Shown here in pieces: positions 38,322 through 46,776 of a stretch of DNA of 64,000 nucleotides (the stretch's first letter is position 1; every line of letters begins with the position of its first letter). The DNA comes from Hyphomicrobiales bacterium (GTDB lineage Bacteria; Pseudomonadota; Alphaproteobacteria; Rhizobiales; Beijerinckiaceae), in contig CANGOE010000004.1 of NCBI GenBank assembly GCA_947455455.1, positions 1-64,000 of the forward strand. The letters run 5' to 3'. The notes below the pieces were generated by a model. The model made no database searches. It was not told the origin of the DNA and was given only the letters and a program-made list of their open reading frames with translations. The position numbers and the translations under genes are program-made.

Positions 38322-39242
38322 TCAAGGGTTAGACTTGTTGGGCTTCACAAACATGTCTGCCGCCGCAACCCGCAAATAGTCGCGGAAGACCGAGGCCACA
38401 GGACTGAGTTTCTTTCCGCGAAGATGCACGATGAACCACTGCGACGGGATGGGAAAACCTTCGACATGAAGGCGGATCACGCCCTTATCCTCCGGACCAC
38501 CATGAAGAGCATGCTGGGAAATAACAGCGCATCCCAAACCACCCGCGACAGCCTGTTTGATGGCTTCGTTGGAGCCAAGGTTAAGGCGAACCCTTGGATT
38601 GAGATTTTTCGATTTGAAAAAACGGTCAGCGGCCATGCGTGTGCCCGATCCTTGCTCGCGCAGGATGAAAGGTTCTCTGGCAAAGTCAGGCAGATGAATA
38701 TGCTTTTGCCGCGCCAAGGCATGGTTGCTGGGTGCGATGGCCACAAGCGGATTCTCTAAAAACATTTCGGCTTCCACATCCAGATCGGACGGTGGCACCG
38801 ACATCACCGCCAAGTCCAATTTATTGTCACGCAACAAATCAATGACCCCACTGCGATTGAGGACATCGAAGGTGATATCAATGTCCTGATGGGTCTGACA
38901 AAAATCGCCCAACATGCGCGGGATAAAATATTTTGCCGTGCTGACAACAGCCACGCGCAACTTGCCGCGTGAAAGACCTTTGGCCTGGTCAACGGTTTGG
39001 GCAAAGGTGCTCCACTCATCCATCATCGCACGAGCCGTTTTGGACAGCTCCAGCCCGATCTCGGTGAGATGGATTTTTTTGCCGATCACCTCATAAAGCG
39101 GCAAGCCAACAGACAGCGACAATTCCTTTAACTGCATGGAGGCCGTTGGCTGGGTGACATGACAACGCCGCGCGGCACGGCTGATACTGCCTTCATCAAC
39201 CAGAGCGAGAAAAAGACGCAATTGCCGGAATGTTCCATTCAT
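38322..39242 (-). CDS. LysR-family regulator, CbbR-like
   Basis: A 306-residue LysR-type regulator. The N-terminal winged helix (residues 1-60) reads FLALVDEGSISRAARRCHVTQPTASMQLKEL, very close to CbbR/CmpR regulators of carbon fixation and bicarbonate uptake genes. The effector domain includes FILREQGSGTR near 190 and LGSNEAIKQAVAGGLGCAVIS near 220, also CbbR-like. It is divergent from the SbtA-type transporter gene with 89 bases between, and the dyads there are probable binding sites. It likely activates sbtA in response to carbon status; that is inference. No Calvin-cycle gene is in the window. Confidence 0.87.
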   Translation of the reverse strand: MNGTFRQLRLFLALVDEGSISRAARRCHVTQPTASMQLKELSLSVGLPLYEVIGKKIHLTEIGLELSKTARAMMDEWSTFAQTVDQAKGLSRGKLRVAVVSTAKYFIPRMLGDFCQTHQDIDITFDVLNRSGVIDLLRDNKLDLAVMSVPPSDLDVEAEMFLENPLVAIAPSNHALARQKHIHLPDFAREPFILREQGSGTRMAADRFFKSKNLNPRVRLNLGSNEAIKQAVAGGLGCAVISQHALHGGPEDKGVIRLHVEGFPIPSQWFIVHLRGKKLSPVASVFRDYLRVAAADMFVKPNKSNP

Positions 39243-39297
39243 AGAGAAAACTCTATCATAACCTCTATAGAAATCAATTTTTACTGATAAAAATGAT
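39241..39297. promoter_or_regulatory. Candidate LysR binding region between lysR and sbtA
   Basis: ATAGAG-aaaa-CTCTAT (39241-39256) is a perfect dyad directly next to the lysR start. CTCTAT recurs at 39263-39268. A second dyad at 39273-39297 pairs ATCA and TTTTTA with TAAAAA and TGAT around CTGA, with one bulged A, and contains T-N11-A spacing typical of LysR-type sites. The region is A/T-rich and sits where an activator of sbtA and autoregulator of lysR would bind. Confidence 0.55.
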
Positions 39298-39331
39298 CTG
39301 CTAGGAGCTGGGCCTGAAAAGGAGTGCTGCT

Positions 39332-40318
39332 ATGTCCAATTTACTCGATCCAGCGATATTGTTTTTCATCTTTGGCATTTGTGCTGGTGCCGTAAAATCC
39401 AATCTGGAAATACCGCAACCGATTACACGTTTCCTATCGCTTTATCTCTTGATGGCCCTTGGCTTGAGAGGGGGATTTGAACTGGCCCATTCGGGCTTAA
39501 CCCATACTGTTATCAGCGGATTATTGGCCGCATTGACGCTGGCCATTGTCATCCCTCTCATCGGCTACACCTTGTTGAAGAGAGTTGTCGTCGGGTTCGA
39601 TGCCGCAGCCCTTGCCGCAACTTACGGCTCTGTGAGTGCGGTGACATTCATCACCGCAACACGTTACCTCGATAATCATGGCATCCCGTTTGGCGGGCAT
39701 ATGGCCGCAGCGATGGCCTTTATGGAATCGCCTGCCATTGTGATGGCAATCCTGTTTGCGAATAAATTGAGAAACAATGCAGAGGGTTCAGCACGCGACA
39801 CTGAAGCGGCACAATCAGGGGCACGGTCGCCTCTCCATATTTTGAAAGAATCACTCACCGACGGCGCTCAGTTTTTGCTTATCGGATCGGTTGTTGTCGG
39901 GATCTTGTCGGGTGAAAGTGGCAAGGCGGCCATGCAACCTTTCGTGGGTGATCTTTTCCGCGGCATGCTCGCATTCTTCCTGCTTGATATGGGGCTGGTT
40001 ACGGCAAGAAATTTTCCCTCCATCAAAAGCCTCTCCCCCTGGCTTGCCGCTTATGCGGTTCTTGCCCCTATTGCCCATGCGATGCTCGCACTGGTGATGG
40101 CCATGGTCACCAATATGTCGGTTGGCGATGCAGGCTTGCTGATGGTGCTTGCCGCGAGTGCCTCTTATATCGCCGTGCCTGCGGCTTTGCGGTTTGCCAT
40201 CCCCGAAGCCAATGCCGCGCTTTATTTCGGCCTCTCTCTCGGCATCACATTCCCCATCAACATCCTGATCGGCATTCCCGCTTATGTCGGCATAGCTCAA
40301 TTCGTTTTCGGTCCATGA
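39332..40318 (+). CDS. sbtA: SbtA-type sodium-dependent bicarbonate transporter
   Basis: A 328-residue membrane protein of the SbtA (DUF897) family, which brings in bicarbonate with sodium across the inner membrane. About ten helices are visible in two inverted halves. Conserved segments are IPQPITRFLSLYLLMALGLRGG near residues 25-50, ATYGSVSAVTFITA near 95, AFMESPAIVMAI near 130 and AASASYIAVPAALRFAIPEA near 270. AAAAGGAG lies before the ATG. In cyanobacteria the PII-like SbtB partner is encoded beside sbtA; none is seen here, and a DUF6671 gene follows after 10 bases. The divergent regulator is CbbR-like. Confidence 0.9.
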   Translation: MSNLLDPAILFFIFGICAGAVKSNLEIPQPITRFLSLYLLMALGLRGGFELAHSGLTHTVISGLLAALTLAIVIPLIGYTLLKRVVVGFDAAALAATYGSVSAVTFITATRYLDNHGIPFGGHMAAAMAFMESPAIVMAILFANKLRNNAEGSARDTEAAQSGARSPLHILKESLTDGAQFLLIGSVVVGILSGESGKAAMQPFVGDLFRGMLAFFLLDMGLVTARNFPSIKSLSPWLAAYAVLAPIAHAMLALVMAMVTNMSVGDAGLLMVLAASASYIAVPAALRFAIPEANAALYFGLSLGITFPINILIGIPAYVGIAQFVFGP

Positions 40319-40328
40319 GGGGCAAGCG

Positions 40329-41228
40329 ATGACACTGGGACGGAAAAGCCCCCAAGGCATCGGGCATGGCTCTTGTCAACATCATCATCCGTATCAAGGG
40401 CGGAGTGTTCTATTGACATCGATGCATGGAAAACAAGCGGCTATCGCTGATATCTTCCGTTCAAAGCTGGGTATGACGTTGTCCTGCACAACGCAGATCG
40501 ATACCGACCAGCTCGGAACCTTTACCGGCGATATCGAGCGACCGGGCACGATGTATGACACAGCCCTTGCCAAAGCTCGCTTGGGGCTGGCCGACAAGAC
40601 TGCTGTGCTTGGCCTTGCAAGTGAAGGTTGCTTCGGACCCGATCCCACTTTTCCGTTTGTCGCTCTTTCCACAGAATTGATGGTCTTTGTTGATGACGAG
40701 CGTGGATTGATCGTATCGGAATCCTTGGTCACGCATGAAACCAATTATGCATCTCAAACAATGATGTCTTGTGATGATCTGAACGGCTTTCTGGACAAGG
40801 TCGGTTTTCCCGGACATGCCTTGATTGTGAGACCCAAGACCGGATCATCTGTTGTTTTCAAAGGTATTCAAACTGACGAAGCTCTCCAAGACGCGATGAC
40901 CCGATGCGCATGCTTGAATGGCGGGCAGGGTGTGATTGTCAGCACGGATATGCGGGCCCACCTGAATCCAACCCGCATGCGTGTTATCCGAACACTCGCC
41001 CAGAAATTGGCTGACCGAATACTGACCCCATGCCCGAATTGTCAATCGCCGGGCTTTGGAACCATCGGGCATGAAAAAGGATTACCCTGCCTGGCCTGTG
41101 GCCAGCCCACCCACCTGATCCATCATGAAATCTGCGGCTGTCAGGTCTGCGACTTTCGGGAAAAACGTCCGCGAAGCGATCTGCGGGCGTGGGCCCAAGA
41201 AGGGGAATGTGCATATTGCAATCCGTGA
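40329..41228 (+). CDS. DUF6671-family protein with zinc-ribbon-like C-terminus
   Basis: A 299-residue soluble protein of unknown function. The core, from YQGRSVLLTSMHGKQAAI (residue 22) through LGTFTGDIERPGTMYDTALAKAR, GLASEGCFGPDPTFPFVALS and STDMRAHLNPTRM, matches the DUF6671 pattern as I know it. The C-terminal 60 residues hold several cysteine pairs (CPNC, CLACG, CQVC, CAYCN), probably zinc-binding. GAGGGG lies six bases before the ATG at 40329. A later TTG at 40413 with GGAG upstream could give a shorter form that loses the conserved YQGR start. Only 10 bases separate it from sbtA, so co-expression and a role in bicarbonate uptake or its control are inferred. Confidence 0.75.
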   Translation: MTLGRKSPQGIGHGSCQHHHPYQGRSVLLTSMHGKQAAIADIFRSKLGMTLSCTTQIDTDQLGTFTGDIERPGTMYDTALAKARLGLADKTAVLGLASEGCFGPDPTFPFVALSTELMVFVDDERGLIVSESLVTHETNYASQTMMSCDDLNGFLDKVGFPGHALIVRPKTGSSVVFKGIQTDEALQDAMTRCACLNGGQGVIVSTDMRAHLNPTRMRVIRTLAQKLADRILTPCPNCQSPGFGTIGHEKGLPCLACGQPTHLIHHEICGCQVCDFREKRPRSDLRAWAQEGECAYCNP

Positions 41229-41378
41229 CATTGGAAGGGGAATGATTTTTCAGTCTTGCGCGTCCTGCCCGTTCGGGTTTCGGGGGAGCCTGACAGGGGC
41301 GTGTGATGCGCGATGATTGATTTCTGCGTCGGGACACCGCACAGTCGATCGGGCAGGCGTTGTCAATTGTGAACAGGT

Positions 41379-43259
41379 ATGGGCGTTGTGGTGTTGTGTC
41401 GTGTGATCGGGAATGCGCTGGCCGCTGTGATGCTGGCCATGGTGCTGTGGCTGTCTCCGGCACAGGCCCAGAACGGGACTGATTATCTGGTCTCCAAAGC
41501 CTATCTGGAAGATCCGACAGGCCGTATGGAGTTGTCCGAGGTGATGCGGGCGCCGCTTGTCCCTTACGAGGGCATGTTCACCAAAGGGTTTACGGCTTCG
41601 GTGTTCTGGTTCCGGTTGGAAATGCGCAAGCCGGTCGATGCGGATGAATTGTTCCTGCTGATCAGGCCACAATATGTCGATGATATTGCAGGATTTGATC
41701 CCGATGATCTGTCTGCTCCGCCCCAAAGGGTCGGGGACCGGTTCTGGCCCAATAAGAGCCATTATGAATCGCTCAGTTACACCATCAAGGTGCCGATCAC
41801 GCAGGAGCGCAAAACCTATTGGTTGCGGGTTGAGTCAACCAGCACAATGCTGGTCGATATCGAAGCATTTCCCTTCAACGAGATGTTGCGCACCAACCGC
41901 AATTACGAATTCTATATGGGGATCTATACCGGCGTTCTGATGTTTTTGACCCTCTGGGCGGTGATTTTTGCACTGGTCAAACGCGAACAGATTCTGCTGT
42001 TGTTTGCGGCCTATCAGGTTACCAATCTGATCGTCAATTTTTGCCTTTACGGCTATTTCCGGCGCTGGTTTCTGGGCGTGCTGGAACCGATTCAGATCGA
42101 CCGGATTACCAGTTTTTCGGTGCTGACCATCGTCTTCGTCGCATCGATTTTCTATTATAACCTGTTTCGCATCAATCAGGTGAAGCGGGTCTTTCTGCTG
42201 GGGCTGATCGGGATTTTCATTCTCTATCCCTATGAACTGTATTTGCTGTTCAGCGGCCAACCACGTTCGGCCTTGCTGTTGAACGGCGTGTTGATTTTTG
42301 TGGCCACATTCAATTTTCTGCTGGCCTCTTTGACGGTGAAGGACGGGCGCGACATGGTGAATGTCGGGCATTTGCCGCGGCGGATTATGATCGTATTTTT
42401 CCTGTTCATGTTTGCCACCTTGCTGTCGACCATCCTGCCGACCTTGGGACTGGTCAAGGCGGTGGAATTCTCGCTCTATAATTCGGCGGCCAATGGCCTG
42501 ATGAGTGGCGTGTTCATGCTGACCATCCTGCATCGGCGTGCGTCTGTGCTGGAAAAAAAGGCGATCGAGCACCAGCATGAATTGTCGCTGTCCTCGCTCA
42601 AAATCGAGCAGGAGCGTCTGTATCGCGAGGAGCAGGAAAAGCTGATCCACATGCTCGGCCATGAATTGAAGGCCCCGCTGGGTGTGATCCGCGTGGCCAT
42701 GCATCAGGCGCCGGTGACCAGTCGGGACCGTTATATGAAAACCGCTGTGGCCGATATGGAGCAGGTGATCGAACGCAGTATCCAGACCAGCCGTCTGGAA
42801 GACAAGAAGATGGTCCTGACGGTTGCACCATGCGCGCTCAAACAGGAAATAGCCCTGCTGATCGAGGCCTGCGGGCAGGCGGAGCGGATTGTGTTCGAGG
42901 CGGATGACGAGAAGGTGATCACCTCCGACCTGCATCTGATCCGCATCATCGTTTCGAACCTGATCGACAATGCGCTCAAATACAGCGTCAAAGGCAGTAT
43001 GGTGCGGGTTCGGCTTGCCCCCGACAAGGAGGGGGAGGGATGCAAAGTGACCATCGAGAACGAGCCGGGCGATGCCGATTGGCCTGATCCCGCTTTGCTG
43101 TTTACAAAATTCTACCGCAATCCCAAATCAACCCGCCAGACCGGGTCCGGCCTTGGCTTGTATCTGGTCGCAGGTTTGATCGGGCCATTGCAGGGCTCGA
43201 TCCGCTATTGCCCGGATGAACGGTTTGTGCGGTTCGAGCTGGATTTGCCCAGCCTGTAA
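41379..43259 (+). CDS. Sensor histidine kinase with 7TMR-DISM extracellular and membrane modules
   Basis: A 626-residue kinase. A signal peptide ends LSPAQA (about residue 30). A periplasmic 7TMR-DISMED2 domain follows to about 165, then seven helices between about 175 and 395, then a coiled coil rich in Glu and Gln. The phosphoacceptor is His428 in HMLGHELKAPLGVIR. The ATPase domain has the N box SNLIDNALKYS near 530 and the G box TGSGLGLYLVAG near 590. No response regulator is next to it, so it is an orphan. 7TMR-DISM receptors are thought to sense carbohydrates or other small ligands; the signal here is unknown. Confidence 0.88.
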   Translation: MGVVVLCRVIGNALAAVMLAMVLWLSPAQAQNGTDYLVSKAYLEDPTGRMELSEVMRAPLVPYEGMFTKGFTASVFWFRLEMRKPVDADELFLLIRPQYVDDIAGFDPDDLSAPPQRVGDRFWPNKSHYESLSYTIKVPITQERKTYWLRVESTSTMLVDIEAFPFNEMLRTNRNYEFYMGIYTGVLMFLTLWAVIFALVKREQILLLFAAYQVTNLIVNFCLYGYFRRWFLGVLEPIQIDRITSFSVLTIVFVASIFYYNLFRINQVKRVFLLGLIGIFILYPYELYLLFSGQPRSALLLNGVLIFVATFNFLLASLTVKDGRDMVNVGHLPRRIMIVFFLFMFATLLSTILPTLGLVKAVEFSLYNSAANGLMSGVFMLTILHRRASVLEKKAIEHQHELSLSSLKIEQERLYREEQEKLIHMLGHELKAPLGVIRVAMHQAPVTSRDRYMKTAVADMEQVIERSIQTSRLEDKKMVLTVAPCALKQEIALLIEACGQAERIVFEADDEKVITSDLHLIRIIVSNLIDNALKYSVKGSMVRVRLAPDKEGEGCKVTIENEPGDADWPDPALLFTKFYRNPKSTRQTGSGLGLYLVAGLIGPLQGSIRYCPDERFVRFELDLPSL

Positions 43260-43290
43260 AGGCAAGGTCCGGGCGGCGTGACTGGATGGC

Positions 43291-43821
43291 TCAGAAGGTG
43301 AATTTGTCTTTGCTTTTCTTGATTTCCGGCTTGGCGATCTTGTCCTGTTCCTTGCTCTGGCGGTTCAGGATCATTTTATAAATATTCTCCAGCACGATTT
43401 TGGTGCGGTCGTCCTTGTGGAACTCCTCCACCTCCCGAATGGCATAATCGGCCGGAGATTTCGGATCGCGCAACAGCTCGTATTTCAGATCGAGAATCAG
43501 ATCCTCGAACAGGAAGAATTTCAGCCGCTCATAGAGCTTGTGCTCGTTGGGATTGGTCGGGCGGATCAGCAGACTGCCGAGTTTGACCTTGTAATCCTTG
43601 ACAAAAAACACTGTCAGCTTCATCCGCCGGTTGGTTTCTTCATCAAGATAGTCCTCGGTGCTGATGTTTTTGACACCGATATTCCACGCCCCTAACGGAT
43701 CGGACTGGTTGAGGCGGCCATATTCCTTGACCTCGAAATGGGCCACCAGCAACAGCTTGGCTATGCTTTCCTCAATGACGAATTCAAGCGCGGCACGCTT
43801 TAATTTCTCGATATCAGCCAT
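43291..43821 (-). CDS. Conserved-looking cytoplasmic protein of unknown function
   Basis: A 176-residue protein with no signal peptide or membrane segment, from the ATG at 43821 (AAGGG upstream; in-frame starts at 43824 and 43863 are less favoured). It alternates charged helices and strands (ALEFVIEESIAKLLLVAHFE, KLTVFFVKDYKVKLGSLLIR, RLKFFLFEDLILDLKYELL) and ends in a Lys-rich tail with the repeated K-K-S-K-D-K. I do not recognise the family. It is convergent with the orphan histidine kinase and divergent from the next unknown gene. Confidence 0.65.
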   Translation of the reverse strand: MADIEKLKRAALEFVIEESIAKLLLVAHFEVKEYGRLNQSDPLGAWNIGVKNISTEDYLDEETNRRMKLTVFFVKDYKVKLGSLLIRPTNPNEHKLYERLKFFLFEDLILDLKYELLRDPKSPADYAIREVEEFHKDDRTKIVLENIYKMILNRQSKEQDKIAKPEIKKSKDKFTF

Positions 43822-44034
43822 CATCCTGCCCTTCAGCCTTGGCGGTTGCGATTGGGTACACATGCCGCCAATATTTGATCGGTTGTCCTGTCAGTCCGCG
43901 CTGTTCTTACAGCCTGACATGGTTAAGGATTGGCGCGCAAAAGACAAGAACTCTTCTTTGATTTGGTGTTGATGGCCGTCATTTGCTACCCTATGGCTTA
44001 AGGCAGTGAGCGCGTGCGTATTCGGGGGACGACA

Positions 44035-44769
44035 ATGGATGAGGCGGAAAAGCGTTTTTTCAGAGCGCGGCACATTATCAATGACAAAAACGTTTTCCGG
44101 AACATTGAATTTTTCCTGAACCGCTTTGAAGTGACCCAAACGGCCCGCTTGTGCCGGGTCACGGTCGACAAGGATGTGCCGAACCATCAAAATGTCATCA
44201 GGCAGGAAAAGCTGTCTATTCAGGCCTCCGGAAGCAATTTCGAGATTATTTTGCGTGATTTACAGTTCAAGATCGTCGCCGAGGGGGATTATTGGGTGGG
44301 GGAGATGGATTTCACCCATGATGGCCTGACCGTGTTGAAGGGCATTGTGCTGAAATCACGCGACAACCTGACAGCGCGCTATATCCCGCCCTATCGCCTG
44401 CGCCCCGATATCAACAAACTCGATGCCTATGACTGGATCGACCGTTTCGATGATCTGGTCAGAAAAATGCTGTTGCTGGAAAGGGACAAGGACGCTTTCC
44501 GCAGTCTGTCGGCGATCAAAGCCCAAGCGCAGAACATCGATATCTCCAAATATCCGATCGAAGCCGATTTCGCTCCCGTTGAAGCCGTAAGCCCGGACGT
44601 TGAGGAACCTTCCGCTGATGCCGCGATCCACACGGAGCCACAGAGCGGGGAAGACATCCAACCCGACAGGCCCGGCGATGATATGGACCCTGAAGCGGTG
44701 ATGGAAGAGGCTCTGGCCGTCTCCGAAGACACCGCCGATACTGTGCAACCAGATCCGGTTGCGGTCTGA
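44035..44769 (+). CDS. Unknown cytoplasmic protein with acidic C-terminal tail
   Basis: A 244-residue protein. Residues 1-165 look folded: FFRARHIINDKNVFRNIEFFLNRFEV near the start, a beta-rich middle (KLSIQASGSNFEIILRDLQFKIVAEGDYWVGEMDF), and YIPPYRLRPDINKLDAYDWIDRF. The last 65 residues are an acidic, Pro/Glu/Asp-rich disordered tail. The ATG at 44035 has GGGGGA five bases upstream. I cannot assign a family. It is divergent from the unknown gene at 43291-43821, with about 210 bases of shared upstream DNA. Confidence 0.65.
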   Translation: MDEAEKRFFRARHIINDKNVFRNIEFFLNRFEVTQTARLCRVTVDKDVPNHQNVIRQEKLSIQASGSNFEIILRDLQFKIVAEGDYWVGEMDFTHDGLTVLKGIVLKSRDNLTARYIPPYRLRPDINKLDAYDWIDRFDDLVRKMLLLERDKDAFRSLSAIKAQAQNIDISKYPIEADFAPVEAVSPDVEEPSADAAIHTEPQSGEDIQPDRPGDDMDPEAVMEEALAVSEDTADTVQPDPVAV

Positions 44770-44858
44770 TCGGTTAGCGGGACGGCGCGTTGCGGGCTGT
44801 TGCGTGAAAGGGAAGGTTTGCTGATTCGGTCCGACTCTGGTTTGAGGAGGCCGGACTT

Positions 44859-45317
44859 GTGTGTTTTTGTTGTGTGCGGGTGAGTGGAATGAATCGCGGT
44901 TTGGTATGGGTGCGTTTGTGTTGGGCCGTTGTTGTGGCTCTTGGCTTGTCGGTTATGACCTCAAGCGAGGGATGGGCCGATTGCAATATCAAGGCAGGCG
45001 ACAAGGGCTTGGCCAAGAATTTCGAAATCCGGCCGGATCAAAGCAGTTCCATGACCTTGCTCTGGATACTGGAAAACGCCAATAACTGCTCTATCCGCGT
45101 ACTGTTGCCCTCTGAATATACCGTGAGCAGTATCAGTCTGCTCGGCCAGCCTGCCAATGGCAGTGTGAAGCAAATCAGTCAAAATCTGTTCGATTACAAT
45201 AAGGCACCCCAATATTGGGGGACTGACCGTTTCGGGGTGAAAGTGTGCGGTAAAAAGTCCTTCGGCACGAGCTCTTGCACCACGGTGACCTATCAGATTG
45301 ACTCCGTGAAGAAGTGA
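44859..45317 (+). CDS. Small secreted four-cysteine protein, paralogue of the 4.6-kb gene product
   Basis: A 152-residue exported protein. A GTG start at 44859 has GAGGAGG eight bases upstream; the ATG at 44889 would give a shorter, also workable, signal peptide ending EGWA. The mature protein starts Asp-Cys, has a second Cys in ANNCSIRV, and ends with FDYNKAPQYWGTDRFGVKVC, then SSC and the strand TTVTYQI. The protein encoded at 4646-5002 shares this order (Asp-Cys start, internal Cys, N-G-(S/T)-(V/L), F-D-Y, G-x-D, K-V-C, Cys, T-(V/I)-T-Y-(Q/K)-I). The likely fold is a single Ig- or cadherin-like sandwich. Function unknown. Confidence 0.7.
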   Translation: MCFCCVRVSGMNRGLVWVRLCWAVVVALGLSVMTSSEGWADCNIKAGDKGLAKNFEIRPDQSSSMTLLWILENANNCSIRVLLPSEYTVSSISLLGQPANGSVKQISQNLFDYNKAPQYWGTDRFGVKVCGKKSFGTSSCTTVTYQIDSVKK

Positions 45318-45765
45318 TCAAATCCAATCTCACCCCTGTTTACAATGTTTATTCAAAATAACTCAAAACAAACATTAGAATTTTATTTTGAAGTCTATCT
45401 GATGATAAAATGATCACCGAGTGAACGAATATGAGGGCTATTACTATTTCTTTTAAGGGTGGAAACTGAATTTTTAATTTCAGCTTTTTATTTACGATAT
45501 ACATTTTTCCCTCCGGTCAGATTTTGGATACGATTTTATTCCGTATAGTCCGATTGTTTCATTGCAGTCTGATTTATCCCGTTTTATGATACATTGTATT
45601 CGGTTCCAACATGTGGCTAACATGTCAGTGATGTCGTGTAAAGTCCGTTAAGGATTTGGTTGCCATTTTTTCAAATGAATTTCATCGGCCGCAGGGGCCC
45701 GTTCGTGGCCTGAACGTTCACAGTGTCATGCGGGTCTTGCTGGCCTGAACGGGGCGGACCGGAAC
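45318..45765. other. AT-rich gene-free stretch
   Basis: No gene is supported here. The first 330 bases are noticeably A/T-rich. A weak hairpin CTGAA...TTCAG followed by a T tract at 45466-45492 may be a terminator for the upstream gene. A short direct repeat AACATGT recurs around 45610-45630, and a 10-bp palindrome TGAACGTTCA is at 45711-45720. Its function, if any, is not apparent. Confidence 0.5.
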
Positions 45766-45993
45766 CTATCGGGAGGAGTGCCCGGCTTTGCGTTGCCAGA
45801 CTGCGCCCCTGACATAGCCGAACGAGACGGCGTGGTCCCTGTCGCGGGCCAGAATATCGAGATCATGCAATAGATTGCGGATGGCCTCGCGCGGGTTGTT
45901 GTCGAATTCCAGCAGTACATCGTCAATCTCGCGGTCGCTGATGCGCTCGCTGGAAAGAAGGGACGGGCCGGTTTGTCGGGTTTCTTGTGTCAT
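45766..45993 (-). CDS. Small conserved hypothetical protein
   Basis: A 75-residue soluble protein. The core ISDREIDDVLLEFDNNPREAIRNLLHDLDILARDRDHAVSFGYVRG matches a small alphaproteobacterial pattern (acidic helix, D/N-P-R-x-A-I-x-x-L-L-H-D-L, then V-S-x-G-Y/F-V-R-G) that I remember without a function. GAGG lies six bases before the ATG at 45993. It stands alone, divergent from the gene at 46150. Confidence 0.65.
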   Translation of the reverse strand: MTQETRQTGPSLLSSERISDREIDDVLLEFDNNPREAIRNLLHDLDILARDRDHAVSFGYVRGAVWQRKAGHSSR

Positions 45994-46149
45994 ATTGCGC
46001 CTCACATGTTCACTTTATGTTCTCATTTGCAGGCAAAATCAACCGGTTTTTCTGCATCAATCACAGTTTGGTGCGGCGCAAAGCCTAAACAAATCCCATC
46101 AAAAGCCGTCTTGGAACCGTGTCGAGGCGTTTAAGGAAAGGAGGGTATC

Positions 46150-46776
46150 ATGTCGATTGCAAGCATCGGTTCGCGTGATGCGACCTATTCCGCTTTATTG
46201 TCCTCGCGGTTGCAGTCGCAAGGACTGTCAGCCCAGAAAACCGCTGTGGTGCTCGGTGATGCCAAGGTTGCGCTGGAAAAGGTGCAAGCCGTCCGCAAAG
46301 GTCCGGTGGACAAGGCCGCCATCCGTGATGCGCTGGAAAGCCGGATTGCGGCCGATGTCGCTTCCGGCAAATTGACCGAAGACGACGCCAAAACCGTTCA
46401 TGCGACGCTTGACCAGATTGATCCCAACGCCCCGACTGACTATCAGCCCCAGGGGCCTGATGATCACAAAGGTGGTGGCGGCAAAGGCGGCGGGCATGGT
46501 GGCGGCGGTGAAGGCGGTGGTTCGGCCAACAAGACCGAGTTGAGCGAAAGCGTTACTGTCACCGGCAAGCTGAAAAAGACCACGATCCTGTATACTGACG
46601 GAACGTCCGAGACCACCACCAAGGTGCTGAGCGACAGTGCCAAAGACAGCAAATATATCAAAAGCCCGGTCTATGACCTGATGAAGGCCAGTGCCGAGAC
46701 CATGGGGGCGGGTGACAAGACCCGCAATTATCTGGCGACGCTGGATCCGGGATCGCTGTTCAGCTTCACTGTGTAA
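46150..46776 (+). CDS. Unknown protein with a Gly-rich hinge between two domains
   Basis: A 208-residue protein without signal peptide or membrane helices. Residues 1-95 are helical and Ala-rich, with a D-x2-S-G-K-L-T-x2-D-A motif near 75. Residues 105-128 are a Gly/Lys/His-rich linker (GGGGKGGGHGGGGEGGGS). The C-terminal part starts with strands (LSESVTVTGKLKKTTILYTDGT) and ends in a helix and FSFTV. A clear GGAGG precedes the start. I do not recognise it. Its 3' end overlaps the convergent small membrane protein gene by 11 bases. Confidence 0.65.
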   Translation: MSIASIGSRDATYSALLSSRLQSQGLSAQKTAVVLGDAKVALEKVQAVRKGPVDKAAIRDALESRIAADVASGKLTEDDAKTVHATLDQIDPNAPTDYQPQGPDDHKGGGGKGGGHGGGGEGGGSANKTELSESVTVTGKLKKTTILYTDGTSETTTKVLSDSAKDSKYIKSPVYDLMKASAETMGAGDKTRNYLATLDPGSLFSFTV

